Assembly (NCBI GenBank): GCA_030544215.1
Contig: JARZZO010000013.1
Coordinates: forward strand, 2,158,501-2,222,500
Source of the DNA: Zantedeschia hybrid cultivar
Lineage: Eukaryota > Streptophyta > Magnoliopsida > Alismatales > Araceae
Length of the DNA: 64,000 nt
Direction: 5' to 3'
This document shows positions 33,771 through 46,148 of the stretch, piece by piece; the stretch's first letter is position 1, and every line of letters starts with the position of its first letter. Under the pieces are notes generated by a model that worked only from the letters and a program-made list of their open reading frames with translations, ran no database searches and was not told where the DNA came from. The position numbers were made by a program, and so were the translations under genes.

Positions 33771-34140
33771 GAAATTTTCTCTGAAAAACTTCTTTCCCGC
33801 CTAGTCTCACTTACTGAATCTCATCCAAATTTACATTGACTGGAACCACACTCTAAAGGGTAAGTCTGCATGATTTATGCTGTTCAATCAATACCCTCCA
33901 GCTGCCTACTTAGACCAAAACAATCTAACATGAATAAAATTCTTTATTTTTCCATTAATTGCTTCTATCTCTTCCTGTCTTCCCCACGCTCTTTCTCCCT
34001 TTGGAATGCCATGAATCAAAAGAGGGGATAGATGCAACAAGAACTCATGACAGGTAATATAAAGGTACAAAGATGATATCCAATCCTAGGTCATCACTGC
34101 TACTCTCTCCTGCCCAATGTCTCCTGTCAAATCCAATGGA
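33771..34140. other. Intergenic, upstream of the first NF-YC copy
   Basis: No gene or repeat recognised. Confidence 0.4.
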
Positions 34141-34164
34141 ATCTAGCTAGCCTGGATATATTCT

Positions 34165-34168
<4 letters not shown>

Positions 34169-34241
<73 letters not shown>
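34169..34241. repeat. CT microsatellite in the NF-YC copy 1 promoter
   Basis: About 36 CT dinucleotides just upstream of the TATA box. The paralogous promoter has the same stretch in shorter form behind a poly(C) run. Confidence 0.95.
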
Positions 34242-34244
<3 letters not shown>

Positions 34245-34247
34245 TTA

Positions 34248-34255
34248 TTATAAAT
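34248..34255 (+). promoter_or_regulatory. TATA box of NF-YC gene 1
   Basis: TTATAAAT lies 133 bases before the start codon and is conserved at the same place in the second copy (59842). Confidence 0.7.
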
Positions 34256-34387
34256 CACCCACCTGCTGAAACGTAAGTACGCATAGGCAACCCCAACAGC
34301 GAGAGAATTCCCAAGGCCATCCAGGCATCCTCGGAGAGAATTTCCACCCCACTTCTAACCTTAATCTCTACACACACACACAGAGCA

Positions 34388-35753
34388 ATGGATCCCACCA
34401 GCAACAACCTCCTTCGTCAGCTCGCACAGCTGCAAGCTGCCCGCGCCAGGAACACCAACGACCAGAACTTGCACGCCGCCATGCAGCCTCGGGCCCACTT
34501 CCAGCCACCTCCTCTGCCCATCGCCCACCACGAAGTGAGCTATATATATATATATAGTCGGACCTTTTGGTTGCCTTTGGATCCGAAATGTTTTGATTGG
34601 CTTGTTGTCTTTGACCTTTTTTGTTTTCATGTAGTTTGCAGCGATGAACATGGCTAGCTACAAGCAGGCCATGTTGGAGATCACAAGGAATCAGATGCAT
34701 TTCTTTTGGGAACGTCAGATGCATGAGTTGAACAACGCTGGAGGTCTATGTTCTTTGGATCATATATATTTTCGGGAAATTCCAAGTGCCAAAAGCTCTT
34801 TTTTTTCCCATTGACACGTAGCAGAAATTAATTTATTTCCAATATTTGGTATGAATTGGTGTATAATTTTTTTTCATAGGGAGTCGATCTTATCCTAAGC
34901 AAGAATGAGAAGGCCTATAAATATTTTGAAAAGGCTATGTATCTTATTAGATCGAATATGTTATTTTCAAGCAATCTCTTTCAAAAATTTATTTCTTAAT
35001 CATAATTAATTCTTTATTCTTTCCCAACAATATATATATATAGATAATCAATCTCGCTGCTAAACCTACATTCATATCTGGGTGACAAAAATAATATTTG
35101 TCCTAAGGAACAGAAAGAGGAAACTTTTTAAGGAAAAGAAATCATAACAAGCATTTAGTACAATTAATTTGCAAAAAAAGTGTGACAATAATCAAATACA
35201 ATGATGCATATTAAAGAAGAGAAAATACATTGAACATTTCATGAAATATAGCCATGGAAATGTTTACTCTGCTTTAAATATATGCACATACCTGACAATC
35301 TTTATCAATTGCATTGTAGGCATAAGGCAACAGCTTCTTCCATTAGCGAGGATCAAGAGGGTAATGAAAGCGAATCCAGAAGTGAAGGTTTGTCAAATTG
35401 TCCCCGTATACTTGTACTTGTTATTTAGATATTTAGATGACTTGGGAGAAAGAGAGGGAAAAGAACTATAGATGAATCTTATGAAATTAATGCTTCAACT
35501 TGTACAAATACGTACCTCATTGTCTACCTTACTAGAGGTCTTAAAATAATATTTCTGAACTTGTATACAGATGATTAGTGCCGACACACCAATATTGTTC
35601 TCCAAGGCATGTGAACTATTTATTATGGAACTTTTGTTTAGAGCTTGGATATATGCTGAGGCAAGTGATAGGAGAACATTGGAAAGAAATGATGTTCTAA
35701 ACGCAATAGCACAAGTTGATATACTTCAGTTCTTAGCGGATATACTCCAATAG
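34388..35753 (+). CDS. Nuclear transcription factor Y subunit C (NF-YC/HAP5), tandem copy 1, four exons
   Basis: Exons: 34388-34534, 34635-34743, 35320-35387 and 35571-35753, all with GT-AG borders, giving a 168-aa protein. Residues 1-49 (MDPTSNNLLRQLAQLQ...) are Gln/Pro-rich. Exon 2 gives the FFWERQMHELNN helix that precedes the histone fold. Exons 3-4 form the NF-YC histone fold: LLPLARIKRVMKANPEVK, MISADTPILFSKACELFIMEL and RRTLERNDVLNAIAQVDILQFL. NF-YC pairs with NF-YB in the nucleus, and the dimer recruits NF-YA to CCAAT boxes or CONSTANS-type proteins. It is short for the family and ends right after the fold, without the usual C-terminal Gln-rich tail. Many plant NF-YC genes have no coding introns, so four exons is notable. 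No defects are seen. ATG 34388 is the start conserved with copy 2. Confidence 0.9.
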
Positions 35754-35765
35754 GCAAAGATCAAG

Positions 35766-38177
35766 GTATAGTTTTTCATTTCCTATATGTTTTATTGTAT
35801 CTTACAATATTCAAAGATACAATTCGTTTTCTTATATGGGTGCTATGACTTCATTTTTTTCTACATTTGAATCTGATTTTTGAAAAAGATCCAATCTTAA
35901 ACAAATGATCCAAACTAATAATTAGAAACAACACAAGTAGTTTAACAAAATGTTCTAAATGTGAAAGTATGAGGCCCTCTATCATTCGGATAGTCAATCT
36001 TGGATTGCTCACATCATGATTGCTTATATCACAAGAGGTTAAAGAGAAAATGTCATTTGGGTGAGAATAACTTATCTTGGAACAAATGGGACTATGATCA
36101 TTGACCTCTTTAAACCCCTTTGCTGAATTATCCGGATCGTACAACTACAATTGTAAACCTAGCTGTTTTTTAAGATAGAATTAGTTTCTTCAACTTTGAA
36201 CAAACATAACTATGGTCATTAATGTTTACATCGAAACTTTCGATTTACTTGGCAAAGAATGAGTATCTTTTTCAAAAATGAGAAAAATAATGTGATAAGA
36301 TATTTCCTCTAGTTCTAAACATACATAGAGAATTTACTAGAAATGCATATGAGTAGTGAGAGTGGTGAACTCAATATATATTAGTTCAACTCATAATAAT
36401 GATAAGTAAGATTGTTATGTATGTCATGTAGCAAGCTTTGATATCTAACCTTATGCATTTAGAGTGATAAATAAAAAATGATACCTAAATTGTGATTTAT
36501 GTAATGTTCATGTGCTTGAACCTCATATTTTTCTTGATTAAAAAAACCATATAATACTACTATTTTAAGAGAATACGTCAAATTCAATAGACTATTCCAT
36601 ATATTGCTTACACATATAGCTCCAACAATAGTTACACTATAACATACATTGGTTTACCTTAGTTTTCCTACATGCAAAACAATATATGATGCCTCGTTGT
36701 TTAACGTGCACATAATTGTCTTTAAAATAACTTTGTTAATTTTGATTTGCTAGGGAAAAGAATTGATGTTGTTACATGCTCCTGATGTTACAAGTACTCC
36801 CCCATCATGCGGATATCTATAATAAGCAGAATGGCTTCAAAATTGACTAGTTTTCATCAAAAAATCATGTAGATATCTATAATAGTAAAATATCTTTAAT
36901 AAAATTACAATTAGCACAAGAACAATTGTTAATAAGTCATCTATAAATGTTGCATTGCTTGAATTTAATGTATAATGTTTCTGTTTTTATTGAATAGATG
37001 AGAGGTAATCTTTTGTGAAGATTAGGATCAAATTTCTAGCGAGGGATACTTTAATTACAAACCTACCTAAAAATATCACTCGCTTAACATAAAAGTACAA
37101 TGATATGTTGAGTACTTTAGATAACAATTCCCACAAAAGGTCTTGTTTCAGGACAAATCCTTCTATTATAACAATTACATTGTATCCAAGAATCCAAGGC
37201 TCTTTTATAAACATCATAGAAAATTTAAGGACTACCTTTAACAATTTTGAAAAGGTTCCCTAAATGAGTATTTTAAATGAAAGTGAGATCTTATAATAGA
37301 TGGATTATTGGGAGCTTTTCCAAATTACATAATACGGGTTATCATATAAGAAACTCTAAGATATTTTTAAATTTTTTAATATAACACTACTATACATTAA
37401 ATGAACCATTTGCCAATGTTCGTACTCTTTGGGAAATATATTTATGTACTCTTACTAAATAACGACATGTGTTCATCTGCCATTAGCATTATCCTTCTAT
37501 TAGCGGGGACATATAGATACAAATTATGTATGCAAACAAATTATCTATGACCAACTAGGAAGAAAGTCAAATATAGGATCACTATGTAGAATTGAGCATA
37601 TCTTAAAACCTATCTATGTGTTAAAAATTACAAATTCCCAGCTAAACACTAACTAAATTTTTAGGTTATAATGGCTTATAGCTAAATCAAAATAAATTCC
37701 ACTAGGGTCCAGTAAATACTAACTACCTTTCTAATTGATTAGTCAATTGCATCATGAGCCTTAGGATTTCCTTGTAATTACACTAAATTGGAAAATATTG
37801 CTTGTTGGTATCAACTCCTTCAAATTTACATACCCGTTGAGTTTTTAAAAAGTTTTGGATTAATATTGACATAACATATGAGAATAAATAAAAACTAAAT
37901 ATATTTATTAACCATATTAACGCTATAGATAAATATTCATACAAATAATACTTGTTGCTTAAGCACAACATAGTCTACCATGCAGTAATGTTGATGATAA
38001 ATAATTATTTAGCTTGCGAGTTCAAATATAGTTTTAAATTTACTCATTCTTCAAATTTCCACTTGCAATAGTCCTTCAAAAGTAAGAAATTTTGAATTTA
38101 TTCGTTGTCCTTTACATGCTATATTATCAATATAATATATTACTCTCTAACACATTTTCTTTTGCTAATGTTTTCAA
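35766..38177 (+). other. 3'-UTR intron region of NF-YC gene 1, expanded by about 2.3 kb
   Basis: After the stop, GATCAAG|GTATAG matches the donor of a 92-base 3'-UTR intron in copy 2. The homologous acceptor TTTTCAG reads TTTTCAA here (38172-38177). Between them, 35855-38145 has no counterpart in copy 2. It is AT-rich, non-coding, and has no recognised transposon ends. Confidence 0.6.
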
Positions 38178-39334
38178 TAAATAGTGCTGACGAAGCAAGG
38201 GTGAAATGACATTACAACTGAAGCAAACTCTCTAAGAAGCACCAACATAAGATCTTCGACTATTGAATAATGGCAGTTATTGTTCCTATGTATAGAATAA
38301 ATAGCCCATGTTAGAATCCTATCGTGTAGAAGGATAAGATGGTGGACAATGAAACTTATTATTGGAAGTTAATAAATTGATAAGTTTTTAAGTGTTTGAA
38401 TTCATATGTTCTTTTCATATTAAATCTTTTGTCATTGATGTGTAGGGTCTTTATGAGGATTTTTTAAATGAAAGCAAAACCTTTCATTATATATTAACAT
38501 CATATTTTTATTTAATTTTGCACATTCTTCACTATAAAGAACTAGTTATGTGGTACGCATTTTATGTCACCCGAGTGGGTTGTTGGTCCCTTTTGTCTAC
38601 CAAGATTGTTGATACATGTTAATGGCGTTTAACTCATCACCTACATTTACAAGAAAAATACAAAAGTAAGAGTTAGTAACTATTTTGGTTCTATGACTTT
38701 AGAGACTTTTCCTTCTTACGTGTGTGGATGATAAAGGTGCTTTGTGAAAACCACGTTTTATATAATCCCAAATTCTGAGGATTCTTCAAACAAAAATGGT
38801 CCTTCAATTCTAATTGCAAGTGTGGCGAATGCATTGATGGTGAACAAGTCTAAACCCTTATTCCTAGCATACTGTTAATAAAGATAGAATAGTAGTCAGG
38901 TTAAGGGAATATCATAAATCAACGAGCCAGAGTCCAAGTGCCTAGATGGCGACTATGATTATGTCTTGGAGACAGAGAAAATAAGAAGATTAAAAGTTAA
39001 AAGAAACCATCAATAGGATGATTAGAAGAGTTTCAAGAACTTTGGAGAAAATTTTCAAGTCAAGTGAACACTAAAGTCTAAGAATAGTGACAAAAATTTC
39101 AAAGAAAGGATGGTATAATGAAGGGTATATGCAACCTAAATAACACGGAAAAATGCAAAGAATGTAAATGAAAATCCTCTAAGAACAAAGTAAAAGGCCA
39201 TAAGCATGCTCAAGAGTGCTTCCTCATTCTCAAGCAAAGTGCAACATTGTGATTGATGACTAGAATAAGTAGACTAACATGTTACTATCTATTAGGTCTA
39301 GGTGCCTCATTAGCTTGATATATGTCAAAGAAAC

Positions 39335-39947
39335 TAGGGCTGCAACTTTTGTTGAACCTAACTAAGCTAGGGCTATGTTAGGTTAGGATTTGGAGAATCT
39401 TTCAACCCAACCTTGGATGGATTGAGAGTGAGCAAAGCGACCTAACCCAAGCCAAACGTTAGCGTACATAACTGATAACTTAGATCACTAGCACATAATT
39501 CATTTAATTGGGTCTAAAAAGTAAAAATTCCTTTAAATTTGAAATATTTTTATATCTTTGATAAAAAAAATAGATTAGAACATGAATGAAGATGTTTTCA
39601 AGTAGCAACCACTTAATAATACTTATACCTTCTTTTTTTACTTACTTTATTAAGGTAGATAGATAAATTCTTATCTTTTTGCATGAAAGTTTGTAGTAAA
39701 AAGAAAAAATGAAAATATAGACTATTAAGCATATACTCGACTCAGCCCAAACCAACCTAACCTAATGAATGTTGGGTTACATGAATTGAGTTGGGTTGAG
39801 AAATTGTTGGATAAGTTAGGTAAGAGTTGAGAAAGTTAGGTGGGGGGTTGTCTTGGGTTGGGTTAGAGTTGAGAGACTCTTGACAGAAGTTGAGTTAGGA
39901 GTCAGGGTTGACCCCGACCTGACATAACCAAACTCAAGTTGCAACTA
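39335..39947. mobile_element. hAT-like MITE (613 bp), absent from the other duplicate
   Basis: Ends TAGGGCTGCAACTT and (inverted) TAGTTGCAACTTGAG. Flanked by 8-base sequences AAAGAAAC and AAACAAAC (one mismatch), as expected for hAT insertions. The interior is made of GTTGGGTT/AACCCAAC words. In the second copy (near 62670-62700) the same flanks are joined without the element. Confidence 0.7.
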
Positions 39948-40925
39948 AAACAAACTTTTTGAAACATTAGAAAAAGAATGCAAGTAAAGAAAAATGTGAA
40001 GATGAAAAGAAGAGATGTTTGAAATAGCATGGCCATAAAGCTGAATAAGCCTTACAAAGTTGACTTATGTTTTATGGAATGTAAAGGTGGAATGTATTGT
40101 AAGTGAAGAGTGCAACACATCGTGGACGCAATTATATGAGAGATTTCTATTTTTCTTTGATTTTTCATATGAAATTATTCTATGAGAATAACTAAATCTA
40201 CAATATAGTGTCGTAAAAAATGATAAAAAGGCTTAAATTGTATATTTTAGTTAGAATTTAAGTTAATTTTATCTATCTTTTCACCATTATATTTCTTTTG
40301 CCAAGCTTATTTAATGTATTTATTTTATTCTTTGAAGAATACGAACAAATTTATCAAATTAAACAACCACGTTATTCTAGTACACAATCATGGGATAAGT
40401 AATCTCGGATAAGCAATTTAGATCAAAGAGGGAGTCATAGTTTCGTGTTTAAAATATTTCTTTAAAAAACTTTTGGGATTTTTTGTCAAATTACTTGATT
40501 AGTTTCCAAAGATTAAAATAGGCCATTTAATTAAAATTATATCTTTTCCAATTAATATTTAAACCCAAAAAAAATGATGGCATAACACTTGTATAAGGAA
40601 ACAAAATTACATCTTGAGTACTCTAGGGTACCATAGAATATATAGAAAACAAAAATCATACCTTGATTTTTACCGATCAGACCATACCTAGTTAGAAGTG
40701 ATACATATCTACTTGTGCTATTGCATCCAACACACCACTTCTTTCCAGTGTCCTCTAACTCGACTCAGCATATACGCATGCTCGAAAATGAAACTTCCAT
40801 AATAATTCCAATCTTGGAGAATGCTTGAGTACTCGGACCAAGCATCTGTTTATAAGTTCAAAAATATTATTTCAAGGCATGATAATACATGTATACATTT
40901 CCATAACTAAAGCTTCAATTCATAA

Positions 40926-42485
40926 GATTTATCTATCATTCTTTTCGTTGTCTCTCCATTTCTAATGCCAGATGTTGCTAGATCTATTCTTTGTATTAGG
41001 CAAGCTTATTTTAGCATGGTTTCCCAATTTCTAAATACTATCATATGTGAAGAAACATTCCTTGTTTATTCACTTCATTCTAGGTGTGTGGAGGGTGTAA
41101 TAGGTGTTAAGGATGCAAAGAGATGGTACTTCTCTTATACTTCACATGTATATGAGATATCTATCATGCATGGACAATTGAAGTTAAATTTCCCTCACTT
41201 CAAGTTATAGCTTAAGCCAATTGTGTCAAGGTTTAATTAATCTAAGGAAGAGATAATTAACAAACCATGTAGAGGGGAAGTTGCCCTAATCCATGCGTGA
41301 GACACAATCTTACTAGAGACTCAATGCCTGACATAATAATAAGACTAAATGAAGGGTTTTCATTATGGACAACCTTCTTTTAAGGAGAAAGAAAGCATGA
41401 TGAAGACAAAAGGATTTATAACATTTTAAGTTGGTCCTTGGTTCTAGAAGGCATGATCTATCAGACCATATTAGTGCCTATGTGTTCTATATCATGTCCA
41501 ATGTTAACAAGGAACAAAATCACTGCCAAATGGTATATATATTTGTCGTAATCCTCCTCCAAGTTAATAATAACTGTACCAAGAAGGGAATCATACTTAC
41601 TTTCACCATGGATGGCACTAACTTATCCTACCAGTTGGCCCTCAAAACTACAACTTCTCCACCAAAATTTTGACAACTAAAAAATATGGATTTTGAACCC
41701 CCATCCAAACATATGAAAAGGTAAACATGCTTTTTCATCCCCATCTGAAGATGGAAACCAGCTTATTTTTACCCCACCACAGTAAAGGAAGCATAATTAC
41801 ATCTACAAAATTTTGTTAGGTGTGGGATTGGAATTCCATTTCCGATGAATTTTGCCTTCTTGGCCCCTTCACACAGTACAACTGTTCGGGTTTCTTTCTT
41901 TGCAGTATGCACTTTGTGTCACCGTGAGTAACTATTTTTCTTCTCATTTTATTTGGCAACTTTTTTTTCTTCATAAGGGAGTATGGCTATTTGATTATGG
42001 TTCTACTAAGCAAAATCAGTTGCAAAAAAATTGTTGCCCAACTTCACTCAGATTTTAGGTAAATCTTTCTTGGGGAAAGAAGAGAATGCCTGCTAGATCG
42101 CAAGTTCTAGTGTGTCTGTGCGATGGGCAGGTACAAAAGTTGCATGAAGTTGCTGCTTTTAGGCAAAATAAAATTTTTAAATTTTCTTACTTAGGAAAGT
42201 ACATATAGTTGTATTAAACCCCGTAAGAAAAAAAATCATGTGTATACCCCTACGTGAAATAATCTAAGAATAACCTAAAAGTCATAATTTAAGTCTCTCC
42301 AATAATAGCTTTCATGCTCAAAGCTTTTTTTCAAGAAAAGTTCTCGACTTTGAGGAGCATCATTATGTATGCTTGAAAAATAGATAGAGAAATAAAGAGA
42401 TCACACCCCCATGCACTTTAAATTATCGGATCGCACGGGGAGATTATCCACGACATGTGTTGAACCCATGGTAGGGCAACAAGTA

Positions 42486-42519
<34 letters not shown>

Positions 42520-44565
42520 GATGCTCAGGTCATAGACATTTTCTAAATGAATGAATTCATGCATAGATCTTTCTTCATGTCTTTGAACCCTTTTTACCAA
42601 CTATTTCAATAGGAAAATAACTTCTTTAGTATATCTACAATATATACAAAGTTAAACTAACTTTTTGTCCTAGATCTAAGATGCTCATCGTCTCAATGGC
42701 TCTCTTCAAAAGTTTTGTAGTGCAATTCATAAGTTCCATCACACAATAAATTTTCTAATTTATATCTCTCCTCTATTTTTAAAGAAAGGGACCGTAACAT
42801 TTCTTCTCTAATCATCTGGCACTCCTATATTTCACAATCTTACACACATACAATGTGTGTGTGTGTGTGCATATATATAGTGGTAGAGCAAAGCAATTTT
42901 TCAGGTGGGGGGTTGAACACATTATATGAAGGCCGAATATTTTTATTTTTAAATTCTAATCTAAATTTAACATCTCAACATATGTGTGGATATTTTACAG
43001 AATTTATATGTGAAAGTAAAAAATTTCTCAAAAATGAATTAACATAATGTTTTAATATGTTTGATTATAGTTCTTAAAAGTTTTTATTCATTACTTTTTG
43101 AGTAAATTTCTCATAGAATTTAAATTACATAATTGTGTCTTCAAACGATAAATGCTTATACATATGTAAAAATGATATAATAATAATTATAAAACAAAAC
43201 ATACAAATCCTAAAAGTTTCTATAGATGTGCTTCTATAATGAAAGAGAATGGAAAGTACTACAAGTCTTTTTGCTTATCATCATAACATAACAAACAAAA
43301 ATGAAGAGTTGTCAAAAGAAATTTTATGAAGATCAATTGTTATAACATCCTTATAACAAAAGGGGTTGATTAATAAAGACATTTATGGGGAAAAAAATCC
43401 AATATAAATATATGCCAGACATATTTGGGATGGAAACTATAAATCTAAAATGAAGAGTAACTGACTTGATGGGAAAAAAAAGGAAAGAAGATGTAGAAAA
43501 ATAGAAGCAAACATTTTAACTTTTAGAATATCTTCTTACGTAGGAGTAGCTTAGAATAGGTCATCAATCTTGAGCAATTAATTAGGATTCAACCCATGAA
43601 TATTCTTATTAAAAATTTTATATTAACGACAAAGAAAGGAGAGCCATTGTTTTACAACATGCATAAAAAATATAGAATACATGAAGAACAATATAACAAG
43701 AATGACAATAGTTAATCTGGTTCAAATAGATCAAAATCACGAACAAATAAATGATATTACTACTTCATAAAAAGACATTATGATCTCAATTACAATATAT
43801 TACCTTTCTTGCTGTTTCTTCGTTATCATACATGCTAGAACCAAGGGAAAACCATATTCCCTAAAACTCATCCCTTTCTTTCTTGCGCAGCAAATACTCT
43901 TTAAAAGAAACCATCAAGAATCAACAAGGATATGCTCAATCTTTCGATGCTCTATCTCTCTTGCCCCATCTGTATGGGCGAGAAAAGAAAAATGGCAAGC
44001 ATAGATGAAATAATGCCACGTAGCAATAAAACACTAAAAGGCGATATGAGCAATGTCATCAGGCCAATGAGACTCATCTATGTGCCATAAAAGAGGATAA
44101 TAAGGTGATTTATATCTTACTACTTCTTCTACTGCAGCCCATTGGTAAACCAACTAGAAACTATATATTATACAAATCCATAGCTTTTCAGTGTGCTTCT
44201 CCACTTAGGATACAAGAAGGTAAGAAAGGATAAAATTATTGACATTTGTTAATAGTAAATAAGTCAGACGATGTTATGAAATGGATTATTGGGCCAATGA
44301 GGTTATCTTATGAACCAAGGAGAGCTTTCTTGACTGGGGGTCTTTTAATGGATCAAATAATTTTCTAGTGAGCTAGCCCCACTTCATCGATGCTCTGTGT
44401 CTATTTGTTTCTTTAATCTTTCTTTTACTCTTATTAAAACCCAACTATATGTGTATGTATCAATTTTCATGGAAAATCGTCAATAGACTTGTAAAATTCG
44501 ATTAATAGTAAAAAGTATTTTGTTTATGGCTCCTAACTATTCCTCTTCAAACCATCAAATACAAA
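40926..44565. other. AT-rich intergenic DNA
   Basis: No supported gene; the open frames here are short and unlike any family I know. It contains a CT microsatellite at about 42488-42519, a GT microsatellite at 42853-42869, and a stretch near 42440-42485 ending GGGCAACAAGTATTCCTC that resembles the terminus of the MULE-like MITE family. Confidence 0.5.
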
Positions 44566-44570
44566 TAGGA
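44566..44570. repeat. Target-site duplication of the solo LTR, left copy
   Basis: TAGGA, identical to 46144-46148. Confidence 0.8.
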
Positions 44571-46143
44571 TGTTAGATTTAGAACTACAAGGAAGGCACA
44601 TAACCTCCACCCTTCGTGAAGGATGACCCTCTTCCACAAGAAAGGCACACAACATCCACCCTTCACAAAGGATGACCCTATTCTACAAGGAGCGCAAATA
44701 ACAAGAAATAGTAAGAAAGATAAAAACCCTAGATTTCTATCTTATCCTACACACGCATAAGATAATGTAGCCTTCTTAAATATTACAATGATAAACAAGT
44801 AAAGAAAGCTCAAGTCTTTGGATCTATTCTTGTGGTAGATCAGCTCTAGGTCTTTTGCTCTAGGTGTCAATTTGATGTAGATCAGCTCCTTCACTTCACC
44901 TAATAGCACCTTCTTGAGAAGCTCCTTCTTACTTCACTAGAGAATGAGAATGCTTGCACTGAGGACGCTTCCCATGGTCTTGGTACACCTTGATCAAAAG
45001 GAGGAAGATTCACCATGCATGGAACAACTCTCTTGACTGCACACAAGAGAAATAACTCTAAGGCAAACACTCCACTCAAAAGTTAGAAGTCAAGTTCCAG
45101 TGAAAAACATGAAAAGCTCAAGAGAGTTCTCTCAATACTCTCTATTTTCTTCTCTCCAAGACCCCAGGACAAAATCACCCTTAGCTCTCCTTTTTATAGT
45201 CCCAAATGGGAGCCCTAGTTTTTAGGTACAAGATTGGAAAAGGTCCCTTTACTCCCCAAATTTTTAAGTTAAAATATTTTATGTTTACTTCAAACCCAGC
45301 CATCTCATTGGTGCACAGATTTTACTGCCTAGTAAATTACATGTGAATTCATTTGGGTTCATTAAAAAGTTCTCCTTGGGGAGTCAACCAAATGATAGGT
45401 AGGAGCGATAGTAATGTGTAGCACAAAAATGGAAAAAAGGTGACCTTCCACATACTTCTAAAAAGTATCCATTGGTAATTTCCTTGGAGAGCTCATCATG
45501 GTAGGTGAAAAGTTGATGAAGATATGTTGCACAAAAAGGAAAAAAGGAGCCCTATAAAAATCACCTTAAAATCTAAAAAATTTGAAGAGGATATGTACTA
45601 TCATGGTTAAAAAGCAAGGGTAACAGTCCTTTTATAATAAAGGTACACATGTGATTGCTCAGTTTGCCTATTCACATGGGCACCTGGGTCATCTTGGACA
45701 ACAAGGACCCATATTGAACGTCCAGAGGCTGGCAGACAGAAACAAATCACCAGGGAGTTCCCTGGTTCTGGTTGACCAATCTAGGGATTGGTCCTCCAAT
45801 CAGTCAAACTGAATTCTAGACTTGATCGACCAATACCCAATTGGTCGACCAAATAGGTTACCCAGGGTATTGGTCCTGGTCGACAATTCCCACCTTTTGG
45901 GACTTTGGCCATTTCTTCAAATGAGACTTTTGGTGTTTCTTCTTGGGGTCATTTTGGCCTTTAAAAAAATGCATTTTATAGTTTTAAAAGCTTATTGCTC
46001 TCATACCCATAATAAATTAAAATTAAGCATATATCCAATTTAATTTATGAAAATAAGCATTTAAGTTCTATCACTCTTATCTATAGCATATATAATGATT
46101 ATAAGTAGTTTGCTTAGACAAAATCAATCTAAGGGGCTCAACA
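44571..46143 (-). mobile_element. Solo LTR (1573 bp), probably copia SIRE/Maximus-like
   Basis: On the - strand it runs TGTTGAGCCCCTTAG...CTAAATCTAACA, with standard TG...CA ends, and is flanked by a perfect 5-bp duplication TAGGA. A TATAAAAA box on the - strand (45191-45198) is followed by a leader, as in LTR promoters. No primer site, polypurine tract or coding body adjoins, so the rest was removed by LTR-LTR recombination. The lineage is a guess from length and start sequence. Confidence 0.75.
45191..45198 (-). promoter_or_regulatory. TATA box of the solo LTR
   Basis: TATAAAAA on the - strand within the LTR, followed by GGAGAGCTAAGGGTG. Confidence 0.6.
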
Positions 46144-46148
46144 TAGGA
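46144..46148. repeat. Target-site duplication of the solo LTR, right copy
   Basis: TAGGA, matching 44566-44570. Confidence 0.8.

Larger units (their letters stand above)
34141..40925. repeat. Segmental duplication, copy 1 (contains NF-YC gene 1)
   Basis: It matches 59761-64000 in promoter, all four exons, introns, 3' untranslated region and more than 2.5 kb beyond. Copy 1 is longer because of 35855-38145 and the MITE at 39335-39947. The end of homology in copy 2 is cut by the window edge. Confidence 0.85.

Noticed and set aside
39000..39240. Possible copia gag relic (KGHKHAQECF recalls part of a CCHC knuckle), also near 62400-62600
   Set aside because: Only half of the knuckle is present and the surrounding frames are broken; presence in both duplicates shows only shared ancestry.
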